Notes: generated by a model not told the origin, from the sequence alone. A DNA stretch of 27,805 nucleotides from Vallitalea maricola (GCF_036985595.1 NZ_BTPU01000088.1:1-27805); one strand, 5' to 3'; shown: positions 1 to 8,432, numbered from the stretch's first letter. Translations and numbers: made by a program.

Positions 1-70
1 TAATTGATAGCTTATCTTATATAACTATATTGCCACAATAAATATATATATGCAAGTACATATTAAAATA

Positions 71-847
71 TTACTTAATTATTACTTTTTTATCAGTTAA
101 AATGGGATGATTTATTAACTCCACATCAATAGAATATACATCTTTAACGGTTTCCTTGGTTATTACATCCTCTGGATCACCATATCTATATACTTGACCA
201 TTTTTCAACATCAATATCTTATCGCTATACCTCATAGCTATATTTAAATCATGAACAATATTTATAACCGTAATTCCCTTTTTCTTGCATAGATTATGAA
301 CCAACTCACTTATTTCATATTGGTATCCAATATCCAAATGGGATATGGGCTCATCTAACAACATGATATCTGTTTCTTGGGCTATAGCTCTAGCAAGAAT
401 GACTCTTTGCAGTTCTCCACCACTAAGCTGAGTGATTTTTTTATCTTTCAATCCTATGACTCCAGTTTCTTTCATTGCATCGTTAACTATCTTTATATCT
501 TCTTCAGTGTTTTTTTGAAATCTAGAAGTATACGGAGTCCTCCCCATCATAACAATATCAAAAACAGAGAATTCATACTGCATATCCGTTATCTGTGGCA
601 CCACTGATAATCTCTTAGCCATTTCTTTTTGTTTGATAACATGGATATCGTCATTTTTAATATAGACTGTCTTTTTATTAGAAGGCAGTATACCTGCCAA
701 TAACTTCAACAAAGTAGTCTTTCCAGAACCATTAGGTCCTATAATACTATAAAACAGACCTTTTTCCATATTGATTGACAAATCTTTTAAAATAGTTTTT
801 TCCCCATAGTTGAAATTTAATTTTTTTGTACTAACTATACTATTCAT
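71..847 (-). CDS. btuD: Cobalamin/iron-chelate ABC transporter ATPase (BtuD/FecE type)
   Basis: Cytoplasmic ATP-hydrolysing subunit of a type II importer; a dimer would drive the permease encoded just upstream. The protein shows all the classic motifs in order: Walker A GPNGSGKTT near residue 40, Q-loop (VVPQ), signature LSGGELQRV, Walker B IMLLDEPISHLD and the H-loop histidine in IVHDLN. Its length (about 258 aa) is normal for the family. Two starts are possible: ATG at 856, which sits only one base after AGAAGG, and ATG at 847, about 10 bases after it. I prefer 847 on spacing. It is the last gene of the operon, about 30 bases after the permease stop. Family membership is certain. B12 as substrate is inferred from the riboswitch upstream of the operon. 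Confidence 0.9.
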   Translation of the reverse strand: MNSIVSTKKLNFNYGEKTILKDLSINMEKGLFYSIIGPNGSGKTTLLKLLAGILPSNKKTVYIKNDDIHVIKQKEMAKRLSVVPQITDMQYEFSVFDIVMMGRTPYTSRFQKNTEEDIKIVNDAMKETGVIGLKDKKITQLSGGELQRVILARAIAQETDIMLLDEPISHLDIGYQYEISELVHNLCKKKGITVINIVHDLNIAMRYSDKILMLKNGQVYRYGDPEDVITKETVKDVYSIDVELINHPILTDKKVIIK

Positions 848-879
848 ATTGTTCATTCCTTCTGTAATATGTTACTGAT

Positions 880-1917
880 TTAGATGATTCTTTTTTTGTT
901 TTGATATAATAAAAATAAGAAAAATGGAACTCCAAATAATGAGGTAATGATACCTACGGATAGTTCAGCTGGTGATATGATGGTTCTAGCAATAGTATCA
1001 CATACGATCATGAAAATTGCTCCAATAAGCATTGCCAATGGTATTAGTTTTTTATGGTCAGGACCATTAATCATTCTTATTATATGAGGTATGATAAGTC
1101 CTACAAATCCTATGATTCCACTAGCTGAAACAACAACAGCCACCATTATTGATGATATCCCCAATATTATCTTCTTAGTTCTGTTTACATCAATTCCAAG
1201 ACTTCCAGCTGTTTCATCTCCTAACAACATAAGATTCAACTCTTTTGAAAATACCATCATGATAATAGAACATATAATAACACAAGGTGCTATAATAGCT
1301 ACTTCTTTCCAGCTTGATGTACTAAAGCTTCCTAATGTCCATAGATATACTCTTTCTAATTTATCCCTGTTCAATAACATCATCAAAGACATAAGGGCTG
1401 ATAGTAAGTAATTAAGTGATATACCAGCCAGCAATAACGTTGTAGTAGGAAGTTTTTTACCAATAGCTGATATTCTCAGTACTAGTAGAACTGTAAGCAT
1501 GGCACCAATAAATGCGAACATACTCACTCCAGTAAAACCAAAAATAGTTTTATTAAAATTAAATATAAGTCCAATTGTTGCACCCAGTGCTGCACCTGAT
1601 GAGATACCTAGTACAAAAGGGTCTGCCATTGGATTCTTGAAAACTCCTTGAAAAGAGCAACCAACAACAGCTAACGCTCCTCCAGTAAATAATGCAAGTA
1701 TTATTCTAGGCAGCCTTAAGTCAGCTATTATTTTTATATGTGATTCCTTAATACCATCAAGGGAAATCAATTCATTAATAAATGGAATTTTACTTAATAA
1801 TATTTTACTGCTGTCAACAAAATCTATTCTGACAGAACCAAATCCACATGCAATAATAACTACTGCTATAAGTACTAATAAACTTATTATAATATTACTT
1901 TTTCTAAATATCTTCAT
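880..1917 (-). CDS. btuC: FecCD-family ABC permease, probable cobalamin permease
   Basis: Integral membrane subunit of the importer. The 345-aa protein has an N-terminal transmembrane segment (about residues 10-28) and a run of further hydrophobic helices. It carries FecCD-family landmarks: ALAVVGCSFQGVFKNPMADPFVLGISSGAALGA near residues 80-110 and the coupling-helix region SLGIDVNRTKK followed by SGIIGFVGLIIPHIIR. These match BtuC/FhuB/FecD permeases of about 10 helices. The start is ATG 1917 with AGCAGGT upstream. It lies about 113 bases downstream of the binding-protein gene; that gap holds a long hairpin. The permease would homodimerise with two copies of the ATPase from the next gene. 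Confidence 0.92.
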   Translation of the reverse strand: MKIFRKSNIIISLLVLIAVVIIACGFGSVRIDFVDSSKILLSKIPFINELISLDGIKESHIKIIADLRLPRIILALFTGGALAVVGCSFQGVFKNPMADPFVLGISSGAALGATIGLIFNFNKTIFGFTGVSMFAFIGAMLTVLLVLRISAIGKKLPTTTLLLAGISLNYLLSALMSLMMLLNRDKLERVYLWTLGSFSTSSWKEVAIIAPCVIICSIIMMVFSKELNLMLLGDETAGSLGIDVNRTKKIILGISSIMVAVVVSASGIIGFVGLIIPHIIRMINGPDHKKLIPLAMLIGAIFMIVCDTIARTIISPAELSVGIITSLFGVPFFLFLLYQNKKRII

Positions 1918-1963
1918 AGTTTTAACCTGCTTTACTTTAGTATGTCATTTCTATTTATAACAC

Positions 1964-1998
1964 AGTAAGCCTATGTTTATATTTAACATAGACTTACT
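1964..1998 (-). other. Intercistronic hairpin between binding-protein and permease genes
   Basis: The arms AGTAAG-C-CTATGTT (1964-1977) and AACATAG-A-CTTACT (1985-1998) pair over 13 bp with one mismatch around a 7-base loop. No U-run follows on the minus strand, so it is not a standard terminator. Its place just after the binding-protein gene suggests an mRNA 3'-end stabiliser that keeps the lipoprotein message in excess over the permease message. The structure is visible; the role is inferred. Confidence 0.6.
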
Positions 1999-2030
1999 TT
2001 AAAGTATACTCTATTTCTAATATCTTTACA

Positions 2031-3095
2031 TTATTTAATAGCGTCTGGATGAATTATTTTCACTAAATTAGTTAATCCATCAACTATTCTTGGTCCTTGT
2101 CTAAAGAATAGATTTTCATCTATTTCGTATAATCTGCCTTCTTTGACAGCAGTTAAATCTTTATATCCTTCTAATGATTCTAACGTAGTTTTAGTATCAT
2201 ACTTATCTGAACATATTATAATTTGTGGGTCTTTATCAACTATCTGCTCAATGCTATAAGCCCAACCTGTAGCATCTTTCGCTATATTATCAGCTCCGGC
2301 CAAAGCCATGGCTTCACTTAAGAAAGTATCTCCAGTAGCTGTAAAATCTCCACCTTCTCCATATCCTACTACAAAATATGTTGTTGGTTTTTCTTTTCCT
2401 TCTATGGCTGTTTGGATTTCTGCTACTTTATCTTTCATACTAGTTACTAATTCATTCGCTTCTTCTTTTTTATTAATAACTTCACCGAGTGTATTTATAT
2501 AACCGTATACTCCCTCAAAGCTTTCATTCCAAGAAAGTGATAAAACAGTGATACCTTGTTCTTGTAACTTAGCTACAGCATCATCTTTTACATGAGCAGA
2601 TGTAACTACAACATCAGGGTTAAGATCTACTACTCTCTCAATATTAAATTCTTCTAAACTACCGATTGATTCTATATTCGCTACTTCACTTGGATAGTCA
2701 CAAAAATCTGTTCTACCAATGATTTTATGTCCTGCTCCTAGAGCAAATATTGTTTCTGTAAATTCTGGTGAAATTGAAACTACAGTTTTTGGTTCTTTCT
2801 CAATTGTTATTTCCTTACCGTATTTATCTGTTATAGTTAATGGATATACATCTGATTCGCTACTAGTGTCTTTTTCATCTTCATTACTAGTGGTTTCATC
2901 TTTCTTATCATTAGTATCCTTATCTTCGTTAGTATTTTTGTCTTCATCAGTCTTTGATGTTTCATCTTTCTCTACTTGATTCTCTTGATTGTATGTATCT
3001 TCCTTTGGTGTCTTCTTGCCGCCACAAGCAGCTAAACTAAAAACAAGTACTGAAATTAACATAGTTGTCAGTAACAGCTTTAATATTTTTTTCAT
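2031..3095 (-). CDS. btuF: Cobalamin-type ABC substrate-binding lipoprotein (BtuF/TroA-like fold)
   Basis: Extracellular lipid-anchored receptor that captures the ligand for the FecCD permease. It has a lipoprotein signal peptide with lipobox SLAAC and acylated Cys24. Residues about 28-85 form a long acidic, Asp/Glu/Thr/Ser-rich linker that would tether the domain to the membrane. From about residue 86 comes a Periplasmic_binding_2 domain (YPLTITDKYGKEITIEKEPKTVVSISPEFTETIFALG) with the two-lobe, helical-backbone pattern of BtuF/FhuD. The start ATG 3095 follows GGAGGT at good spacing. It is the first gene of the operon, behind a cobalamin riboswitch, which makes corrinoid the likely ligand. 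An iron-siderophore ligand cannot be excluded from the protein alone. Confidence 0.9.
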   Translation of the reverse strand: MKKILKLLLTTMLISVLVFSLAACGGKKTPKEDTYNQENQVEKDETSKTDEDKNTNEDKDTNDKKDETTSNEDEKDTSSESDVYPLTITDKYGKEITIEKEPKTVVSISPEFTETIFALGAGHKIIGRTDFCDYPSEVANIESIGSLEEFNIERVVDLNPDVVVTSAHVKDDAVAKLQEQGITVLSLSWNESFEGVYGYINTLGEVINKKEEANELVTSMKDKVAEIQTAIEGKEKPTTYFVVGYGEGGDFTATGDTFLSEAMALAGADNIAKDATGWAYSIEQIVDKDPQIIICSDKYDTKTTLESLEGYKDLTAVKEGRLYEIDENLFFRQGPRIVDGLTNLVKIIHPDAIK

Positions 3096-3181
3096 TCTCT
3101 AAACCTCCATAATATCTTCTTTAATAAGAAAAGTGATTAACACTCGGTATACTCATGCAGCATTTTCTATTTATAAGCAAC

Positions 3182-3204
3182 AAAAAACTGTGCTAAGGCA
3201 CAGT
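3182..3204 (-). terminator. Riboswitch expression-platform terminator
   Basis: On the minus strand ACTGTGC-CTTA-GCACAGT forms a 7-bp stem (3187-3204) followed directly by six U residues (3187-3182). It lies between the cobalamin aptamer and the binding-protein start. This is the expected position of the off-state terminator, so excess cobalamin would cause premature termination. Confidence 0.85.
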
Positions 3205-3258
3205 CAGATTACAAATAAATATATGAATCTACACTCTCCCACCGAAAGCTTAAAACTT

Positions 3259-3410
3259 ATAAAAAGGCAGGTCTCCTGGCTTATGGCTTAACTTACTCTC
3301 TAGTCTTCTCAGTTTCCCAATGACATTTTAGATTTCATACCATTTACAGTAGCGGGGGCTGCAGTGGCATCTAACCACTTTCCCTTTTAACTCAACGAGT
3401 ACCTTTTTAT
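3259..3410 (-). promoter_or_regulatory. Cobalamin (B12) riboswitch aptamer
   Basis: On the minus strand the conserved B12 box AGCCAGGAGACCTGCC is at 3281-3266. The conserved GCCACTG block is at 3368-3362, followed by the CCCCCGC..ACTGTAA-type core. The closing helix P1 can be drawn exactly: ATAAAAAGG (3410-3402) pairs with CCTTTTTAT (3267-3259). These are hallmark elements of the cobalamin riboswitch class. Ligand binding is known for this family to repress B12 transport and synthesis genes, here through the terminator downstream. Confidence 0.95.
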
Positions 3411-3463
3411 CTATTAAATTTTAGTATCTTATGTTATATATAAATATATCCAAAGATAATTTT

Positions 3464-3491
3464 ATTATATACTTTAATATAAATATGTCAA
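3464..3491 (-). promoter_or_regulatory. Sigma-A promoter of the cobalamin uptake operon
   Basis: TTGACA (3491-3486) and TATAAT (3469-3464), both perfect consensus, are separated by 16 bases on the minus strand. Transcription would start near 3457, about 45 bases before the P1 helix of the riboswitch. Confidence 0.8.
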
Positions 3492-3549
3492 GATAAAACT
3501 AGCTATTTGAGTTTTCCATTTTTTATCTAGATTAGATTATATTGCAAGT

Positions 3550-3578
3550 AAGTCAGAAAAAGTGTTTTGTTCTGACTT
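3550..3578 (-). terminator. Hairpin after rarA
   Basis: AAGTCAGAA (3550-3558) and TTCTGACTT (3570-3578) form a perfect 9-bp stem with an 11-base loop. It lies 43 bases past the rarA stop and before the riboswitch promoter. No good U-run follows, so it may be a weak terminator or a 3' stabilising hairpin. Confidence 0.5.
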
Positions 3579-3620
3579 GGCATAATATTTTATTATATAA
3601 AAATAATGTAATTGGGAAAA

Positions 3621-4946
3621 CTATTCAGCCTTCCCCTTTATTTTCTTGAAATGCTCTACAATTTTCTTTTCATACCCTTGGTCAGTAGGGTTATAATATA
3701 TCTCATCCACAAGTTCATCTGGTAAATATTGCTGTTCTACATAGTGATTTTCATAGTCATGGGCATATTTATATCCTGTTCCATGACCTAGTTTTTTTGC
3801 ACCACTATAATGGCTGTCTTTCAGATAAGATGGTATTGTGGTAATCTGTACTCTCTTTACATCTTCCAATGCCTTATCAATAGCTAAATAGGCAGCGTTA
3901 CTTTTTGGAGCACAAGCAACATATGTTGCTGCCTGAGATAATATTATCCTACCTTCGGGCATACCTATGAAATTAACTGCATCAGCAGCAGCCATTGCAA
4001 CTTGTATCGCCATAGGATCAGCATTTCCTACATCCTCGGCAGCACATATAACAATTCTTCTCGCTATGAATTTTGGGTCTTCTCCTGCATAAATCATTCT
4101 TGCAAGATAATAGACAGCTGCATTCGGATCTGAACCTCTCATACTTTTTATGAACGCTGATATAGTATCATAATGATTATCTCCGTTTTTATCATAATTG
4201 ATAACTCTTTTTTGTATACATTCAGATGCTACGTTTATATCTATCTTGATTATACCGTCTTCATCAGGCTCAGTCGTAAGAACCCCTAATTCTATAGCAT
4301 TAAGAGCTGCTCTTGCATCTCCATTAGCTCTATCGGACAAGAACTCTATAGCTTCTTCATTGATACTGGCATTAAAATTACCTAGTCCTTTTTCTTTATC
4401 CTCAATGGCTCTCATTATAAGCTTTCGAATATCTTTGTTTTCCAAAGGCTTTAGTTCAAATACTCTAGACCTTGATACAAGAGCACTGTTTACCTCAAAA
4501 TAAGGATTTTCTGTAGTAGCACCAATAAGTGTTACCGTACCATCTTCAACATATGGCAGAAGTGCATCCTGCTGAGCTTTATTAAATCTATGAATTTCAT
4601 CAATGAATAGGATAGTGCTTCCCAAAGTCATTCCTAGTCTGTTCTTAGCTTCATTTACTACTTTTTCAATATCTTTCTTGCCAGAAATAGTTGCGTTTAA
4701 TTGAACAAATTCAGCTTTTGTGGTGTTTGCTATCACTTTTGCAAGGGTAGTTTTCCCTGTTCCAGGTGGTCCATAGAAAATGAGTGAACCTAGCTTGTCT
4801 GCTTTTATGGCTCTATATAATAATTTACCTTTTCCTATTATATGTTCTTGCCCTACTACCTCTTCTATAGATGTTGGTCGTAGTCTAGCAGCTAATGGGG
4901 ATTCAGTTTCTAGAGTTTTCTCTCTCATCATATCAAATAAATCCAT
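3621..4946 (-). CDS. rarA: Replication-associated recombination protein A (RarA/MgsA, AAA+)
   Basis: Cytoplasmic clamp-loader-like AAA+ ATPase that acts at stalled or gapped replication forks. The protein shows an N-terminal PLAARLRPTSIEEVVGQEHI stretch, Walker A GPPGTGKTT, Walker B ILFIDEIHRF, sensor 1 GATTENPYFE and the arginine-finger region ALVSRSRVF. The C-terminal MgsA tetramerisation domain follows (RGSDPNAAVYYLARM, AAEDVGNADP, KSNAAYLAID). The family length of about 440 aa fits. ATG at 4964 lies upstream of the ribosome site; AGAGGAG at 4959-4953 is 6 bases before ATG 4946, so 4946 is the better start (about 441 aa). It is probably transcribed alone from the extended -10 at 5031. Confidence 0.95.
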   Translation of the reverse strand: MDLFDMMREKTLETESPLAARLRPTSIEEVVGQEHIIGKGKLLYRAIKADKLGSLIFYGPPGTGKTTLAKVIANTTKAEFVQLNATISGKKDIEKVVNEAKNRLGMTLGSTILFIDEIHRFNKAQQDALLPYVEDGTVTLIGATTENPYFEVNSALVSRSRVFELKPLENKDIRKLIMRAIEDKEKGLGNFNASINEEAIEFLSDRANGDARAALNAIELGVLTTEPDEDGIIKIDINVASECIQKRVINYDKNGDNHYDTISAFIKSMRGSDPNAAVYYLARMIYAGEDPKFIARRIVICAAEDVGNADPMAIQVAMAAADAVNFIGMPEGRIILSQAATYVACAPKSNAAYLAIDKALEDVKRVQITTIPSYLKDSHYSGAKKLGHGTGYKYAHDYENHYVEQQYLPDELVDEIYYNPTDQGYEKKIVEHFKKIKGKAE

Positions 4947-5030
4947 ATCTATCTCCTCTGTCATCTATACTAATCATAATTTTTTTTATGTAATCTTCTA
5001 TTAGAAACTAATTTATTAAGCTATTTATTC

Positions 5031-5039
5031 ATTATATCA
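5031..5039 (-). promoter_or_regulatory. Candidate extended -10 promoter for rarA
   Basis: The minus strand reads TGATATAAT (5039-5031), a TGn-TATAAT extended -10. No good -35 lies 16-18 bases upstream. It is about 85 bases before the rarA start and is the best promoter-like match in this gap. Confidence 0.4.
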
Positions 5040-5188
5040 TACAAGATTATATTTTAAACACTAACTCTTATGATTTTTCATTGATATTATTAGTTTTAAT
5101 TTTTTAGTATATGATAGAGAGGTAAAAGTACGATATATATTATATGTTCAACTAAGAATTTTGTTCATAGCATACCCTTAGTTTTTTC

Positions 5189-5229
5189 TTGACAATTATA
5201 GATACATGCTTTATAGTAGTTCTATAAAG
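5189..5229 (+). promoter_or_regulatory. Promoter with overlapping palindromic operator (TrmB-lysA unit)
   Basis: TTGACA (5189-5194), a 17-base spacer and TATAGT (5212-5217) form a strong sigma-A promoter. A perfect 8-bp inverted repeat, CTTTATAG (5209-5216) and CTATAAAG (5222-5229) with a 5-base spacer, covers the -10 and the start site. A protein bound there would block RNA polymerase. The closest candidate is the TrmB-family product encoded immediately downstream. Confidence 0.75.
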
Positions 5230-5251
5230 GAATACTAATGAGGTGAAAGAT

Positions 5252-5935
5252 ATGAATTTGATTGATGCATTAAAAAGCATTGGCTTTACCCAGCAGGAAT
5301 CAATTATATACATTACCTTGTGTAAGCATGGAGAATTATCTGGCTACGAAGCAGCAAAAATATCTGGTATTTCACGTTCTAATGCCTACGCTGCACTATC
5401 AAGTCTAGTTGACAAAGGTAGTGCTCATATAATAGAAGGTACTTCTGCAAAATACATTGCTATCTCTAAAGATGAACTAATTATGAATGCTACGAGAGAT
5501 TTTGATGAAAATATACAAGTTATTAGAGATAATCTAGAATTCAACCTAGTTACTAATAATCCATATATTACTATTGTAGACACTAAAAATATAATTAATA
5601 AAATAAAAAATATGATTACACAGTCTAAGTTCAGATTATATTTTTGTGCTGATAAAAAAATCCTAGATATATTTTCATATGAGATAATAGAAGCTTATAA
5701 TTATGATAAAAAAATAGTTATTCTATCACCAGAAGTTCCCAAGTTCAGTCATAATAAATTCTATAAATCATTTAACTATGAATCTTTTAAGCTTATTATA
5801 GATACTGAAGAAGTTATTACAGGAACACTGAATCAAGCACTCTACTCTCGTAATACTACTTTAGTCCGACTTATTAGAGAAGCAATAATTAATGAAATTC
5901 ACTTAATAGATATAAAGAATAATATATCTAATTAA
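5252..5935 (+). CDS. TrmB-family transcriptional regulator
   Basis: DNA-binding regulator of about 227 aa. The N-terminal winged HTH reads ALKSIGFTQQESIIYITLCKHGELSG-YEAAKISGISRSNAYAALSSLVDKG, a clear TrmB/HTH_24-type domain. It is followed by a short coiled linker (about residues 80-105) and a C-terminal alpha/beta domain containing FRLYFCADKKILDIF that may sense a ligand. A GTG at 5243 could open the frame, but it is part of GAGGTG, the ribosome site for ATG 5252 six bases on, so 5252 is chosen. lysA follows 55 bases downstream on the same strand with no terminator between them. The pair is likely co-transcribed, and the regulator probably controls itself and lysA. The ligand is unknown; lysine or diaminopimelate is a guess. 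Confidence 0.85.
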   Translation: MNLIDALKSIGFTQQESIIYITLCKHGELSGYEAAKISGISRSNAYAALSSLVDKGSAHIIEGTSAKYIAISKDELIMNATRDFDENIQVIRDNLEFNLVTNNPYITIVDTKNIINKIKNMITQSKFRLYFCADKKILDIFSYEIIEAYNYDKKIVILSPEVPKFSHNKFYKSFNYESFKLIIDTEEVITGTLNQALYSRNTTLVRLIREAIINEIHLIDIKNNISN

Positions 5936-5990
5936 AAAAATAATTTAACTAGTTTATTACAATATATTTCTTAGAAAGGAGCAACAGAGT

Positions 5991-7241
5991 ATGCTAACAA
6001 CATATAACAAAGTATCTGACGAAACTAATTTTTTTGGTAATACTACCCCAGTGGAATTAATAAAAGAATATGGTAGTCCACTATATGTGTATAATGAAAA
6101 TGTAATGAGAGAAAGATGTAGAGAGCTGAAAAATCTTATAACATATCCTAATTTCTCTGTAAACTATTCTGTAAAAGCTAATGGTAATCTCACTTTATTA
6201 CAAATTGCTCGTGATGAAGGTCTTAACGCTGACGCAATGTCACCAGGTGAAATCTTTGTTGAGTTAAAAGCAGGATTCAAACCAGAACAAATATTATACA
6301 TTAGTAATAATGTATCAAAAGAAGAAATGCAATTTGCAATAGATAGGGATATTCTAGTAAGTGTAGATTCAGTTTCACAACTAGAATCATACGGTCAAAT
6401 AAATGAAGGCGGAAAAGTATGTATAAGATTTAATTCTGGTGTCGGTGCAGGTCATCATGAAAAAGTTATTACAGGTGGTAAGAAAACCAAGTTCGGTGTA
6501 GACCCTAATTTCATCCCACAAGTAAAAGAGATTCTATCCAAATATAATCTTAACCTAGTAGGTATTAATCAACATATCGGTTCATTATTCATGGAAGGTG
6601 ATAAATATGTTGAAGGTGTTAAATCTGTATTAGCCATAGCTGAAAAATTCGATAATCTTAAATTTGTAGATTTGGGTGGTGGATTCGGCATCCCTTACCA
6701 GAAACTTGCTGGGCAAAAAAGATTAGATCTACAAGACTTAGGTAAAAAATTAGACAAAGTATTCTTTGATTTTGCTGCTAAGTATGGTAAACAAATAACT
6801 TTCAAAGTAGAACCTGGACGTTATATTGCAGCTGAATGTGGTAATCTATTAGGTACAGTCTATTCCATAAAAAATAATTATGGTATGAAATATGTAGGAA
6901 CAGACTTAGGATTTAATGTACTTAAACGACCAGTTATGTATGATTCTCATCATGACATAGAGATATTCAGAGAATCTAATGTACCATCAACAAAATCAGA
7001 AACTGTAAACATTGTTGGTAATATCTGTGAAAGTGGAGATATCATAGCTAAACAACGTGAACTACCAGAGATTTTTGAAGGTGATATAATTAATGTTTTA
7101 GATGCAGGGGCTTATGGATATTGCATGGCATCTAACTATAACAATAGACTTCGTCCTGCTGAGGTACTCATAACTTCAGATGGTAATGTAAAGCTTATCC
7201 GCCGTAGAGATACTTTTGAAGATCTAATCAGAAATTTTTAA
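5991..7241 (+). CDS. lysA: Diaminopimelate decarboxylase
   Basis: PLP enzyme converting meso-diaminopimelate to L-lysine and CO2, the last step of lysine synthesis, in the cytoplasm. The 416-aa fold type III (alanine racemase-like) enzyme shows the PLP lysine in YSVKANGN (Lys62), HIGS near residue 195, the phosphate-binding GGGFGIPY, EPGR, the catalytic-cysteine motif NICESGD and the late DAGAYGYCMASNYN motif. All the expected active-site segments are present. The start ATG 5991 follows AAAGGAG at 9 bases. It follows the TrmB regulator in an apparent two-gene operon and ends at a strong terminator. Related decarboxylases of the same fold (carboxynorspermidine decarboxylase) are possible but fit less well. 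Confidence 0.92.
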   Translation: MLTTYNKVSDETNFFGNTTPVELIKEYGSPLYVYNENVMRERCRELKNLITYPNFSVNYSVKANGNLTLLQIARDEGLNADAMSPGEIFVELKAGFKPEQILYISNNVSKEEMQFAIDRDILVSVDSVSQLESYGQINEGGKVCIRFNSGVGAGHHEKVITGGKKTKFGVDPNFIPQVKEILSKYNLNLVGINQHIGSLFMEGDKYVEGVKSVLAIAEKFDNLKFVDLGGGFGIPYQKLAGQKRLDLQDLGKKLDKVFFDFAAKYGKQITFKVEPGRYIAAECGNLLGTVYSIKNNYGMKYVGTDLGFNVLKRPVMYDSHHDIEIFRESNVPSTKSETVNIVGNICESGDIIAKQRELPEIFEGDIINVLDAGAYGYCMASNYNNRLRPAEVLITSDGNVKLIRRRDTFEDLIRNF

Positions 7242-7266
7242 TAAACATAACAATTAAACGTTAATT

Positions 7267-7324
7267 AAGGTTGTCTCATAAAACATACAATAAGTAATAT
7301 GTATTATGAAACAACCTTTTTTGT
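7267..7324 (+). terminator. Rho-independent terminator of lysA
   Basis: AAGGTTGT-C-TCATAA (from 7267) pairs with TTATGA-A-ACAACCTT (ending 7318) to give a long stem with one mismatch. A run of T residues continues to about 7321. It lies 26 bases after the lysA stop. Confidence 0.88.
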
Positions 7325-7452
7325 TACGCTCACTTTCTAAATATATCTTTTTTATGAGATATTATTAACTTATATCTTTCTGTTTTTAATTAACTAGATT
7401 TATGATATATTATTTATAATAACCTTTATTTACTCAAAAGGAGAGATACCTT

Positions 7453-8289
7453 ATGATCTTATTAGAGGAAAGTATCAAAATCGATAAACTATATACCTTT
7501 TTTTATTTTGAATTTGCTAAGAATTATGTTTTTCGAGGAGAGAAACATGATTTTTGGGAAGCTGTTTATGTAGATAAAGGTGTACTGGAAGTTATGGCAG
7601 ATACAAAACATTATGTTCTTAACAATGGTCAAATGATTTTTCATAAACCTAATGAATTCCATTCTTTATGGGCTAATGGTGAAATAGCTCCTAATGTTAT
7701 TGTTTTCTCATTTGGTTGTCATTCAGAAGCTATGAAATTTTTTGAGAATAAAATTATCAAGCTGGATATTGAACAAAAAAGTATATTACAAAATTTTATT
7801 AAAGAAGCTAGAAGATGTCTACAAGATCAACAATTAAAAGCTAATTCTCCATTTGGCTCTAATCAGTTAATAAAACTATATATGGAACAGTTTTTCATTC
7901 ATTGCATACGTAATCAAAATGTCCAGAAATTAAAAGAGTCCATTGTAACAAAAAAAAGAATGGAAAAAGATATAGCTGTAACTATAGAAAATTTCCTGAA
8001 AGAAAAAGTAAATGATAATATATGTCTAAAAGATATCGTTGCACATATGAGTTTAAGTGCTACATATCTAAAGGATTTATTTAAAAAGAACTATTCCGTT
8101 TCTATTATGAAATATTATCGTACATTAAGGATTGAGAATGCCAAACAACTTATAAGAGAATCCTCATTAACCTTTACTGAAATTGCGGAAAATATGAATT
8201 ATACTTCTATCCATTATTTTTCCAAACAATTCAAGGATTGTGTAGGTATGACACCAACTGAATACGCTAAATCATTAGTACATTTCTAG
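7453..8289 (+). CDS. AraC-family transcriptional regulator with N-terminal cupin
   Basis: Two-domain regulator of 278 aa. Residues about 15-95 look like a cupin-type sensing domain (FRGEKHDFWEAVYVDKGVLEV, then MIFHKPNEFHSL), as in sugar-sensing AraC/MelR proteins. The C-terminal 100 residues hold the two HTH motifs: ICLKDIVAHMSLSATYLKDLFKKNYSVSIMKYYRTLRI, and LTFTEIAENMNYTSIHYFSKQFKDCVGMTPTEYAKS, which matches the family signature. The start ATG 7453 follows AAAGGAGAG. It stands alone between two terminators with no catabolic genes beside it, so its target cannot be deduced here; it could act in trans. Confidence 0.92.
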   Translation: MILLEESIKIDKLYTFFYFEFAKNYVFRGEKHDFWEAVYVDKGVLEVMADTKHYVLNNGQMIFHKPNEFHSLWANGEIAPNVIVFSFGCHSEAMKFFENKIIKLDIEQKSILQNFIKEARRCLQDQQLKANSPFGSNQLIKLYMEQFFIHCIRNQNVQKLKESIVTKKRMEKDIAVTIENFLKEKVNDNICLKDIVAHMSLSATYLKDLFKKNYSVSIMKYYRTLRIENAKQLIRESSLTFTEIAENMNYTSIHYFSKQFKDCVGMTPTEYAKSLVHF

Positions 8290-8341
8290 TAATATATATA
8301 ATAATGATACCTCCGCTTAAGATAACTAAGCTAAAAAAAAT

Positions 8342-8383
8342 CTCCAACCTGATTATTTAGACTATAACCAGGTTGGAGATTTT
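8342..8383. terminator. Bidirectional terminator between AraC gene and giant surface-protein gene
   Basis: CTCCAACCTG (8342-8351) and CAGGTTGGAG (8369-8378) form a perfect 10-bp stem. It is followed by A-TTTT on the plus strand, and by A-rich sequence on the left that reads as a U-run on the minus strand. The two convergent genes end on either side. Confidence 0.85.
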
Positions 8384-8432
8384 ACATACTTTTAGTTACA
8401 TACTCACTGGCTACTCCCATTTGGGAGGATTT

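Noticed and set aside
1..70. Something at the left edge of the window
   Set aside because: Seventy AT-rich bases after the ATPase gene; no full terminator or ORF is visible within the window.
4965..5188. Lysine riboswitch upstream of the TrmB-lysA unit
   Set aside because: The region is AT-rich with only a weak 7-bp hairpin (5150-5183) and none of the conserved L-box blocks.
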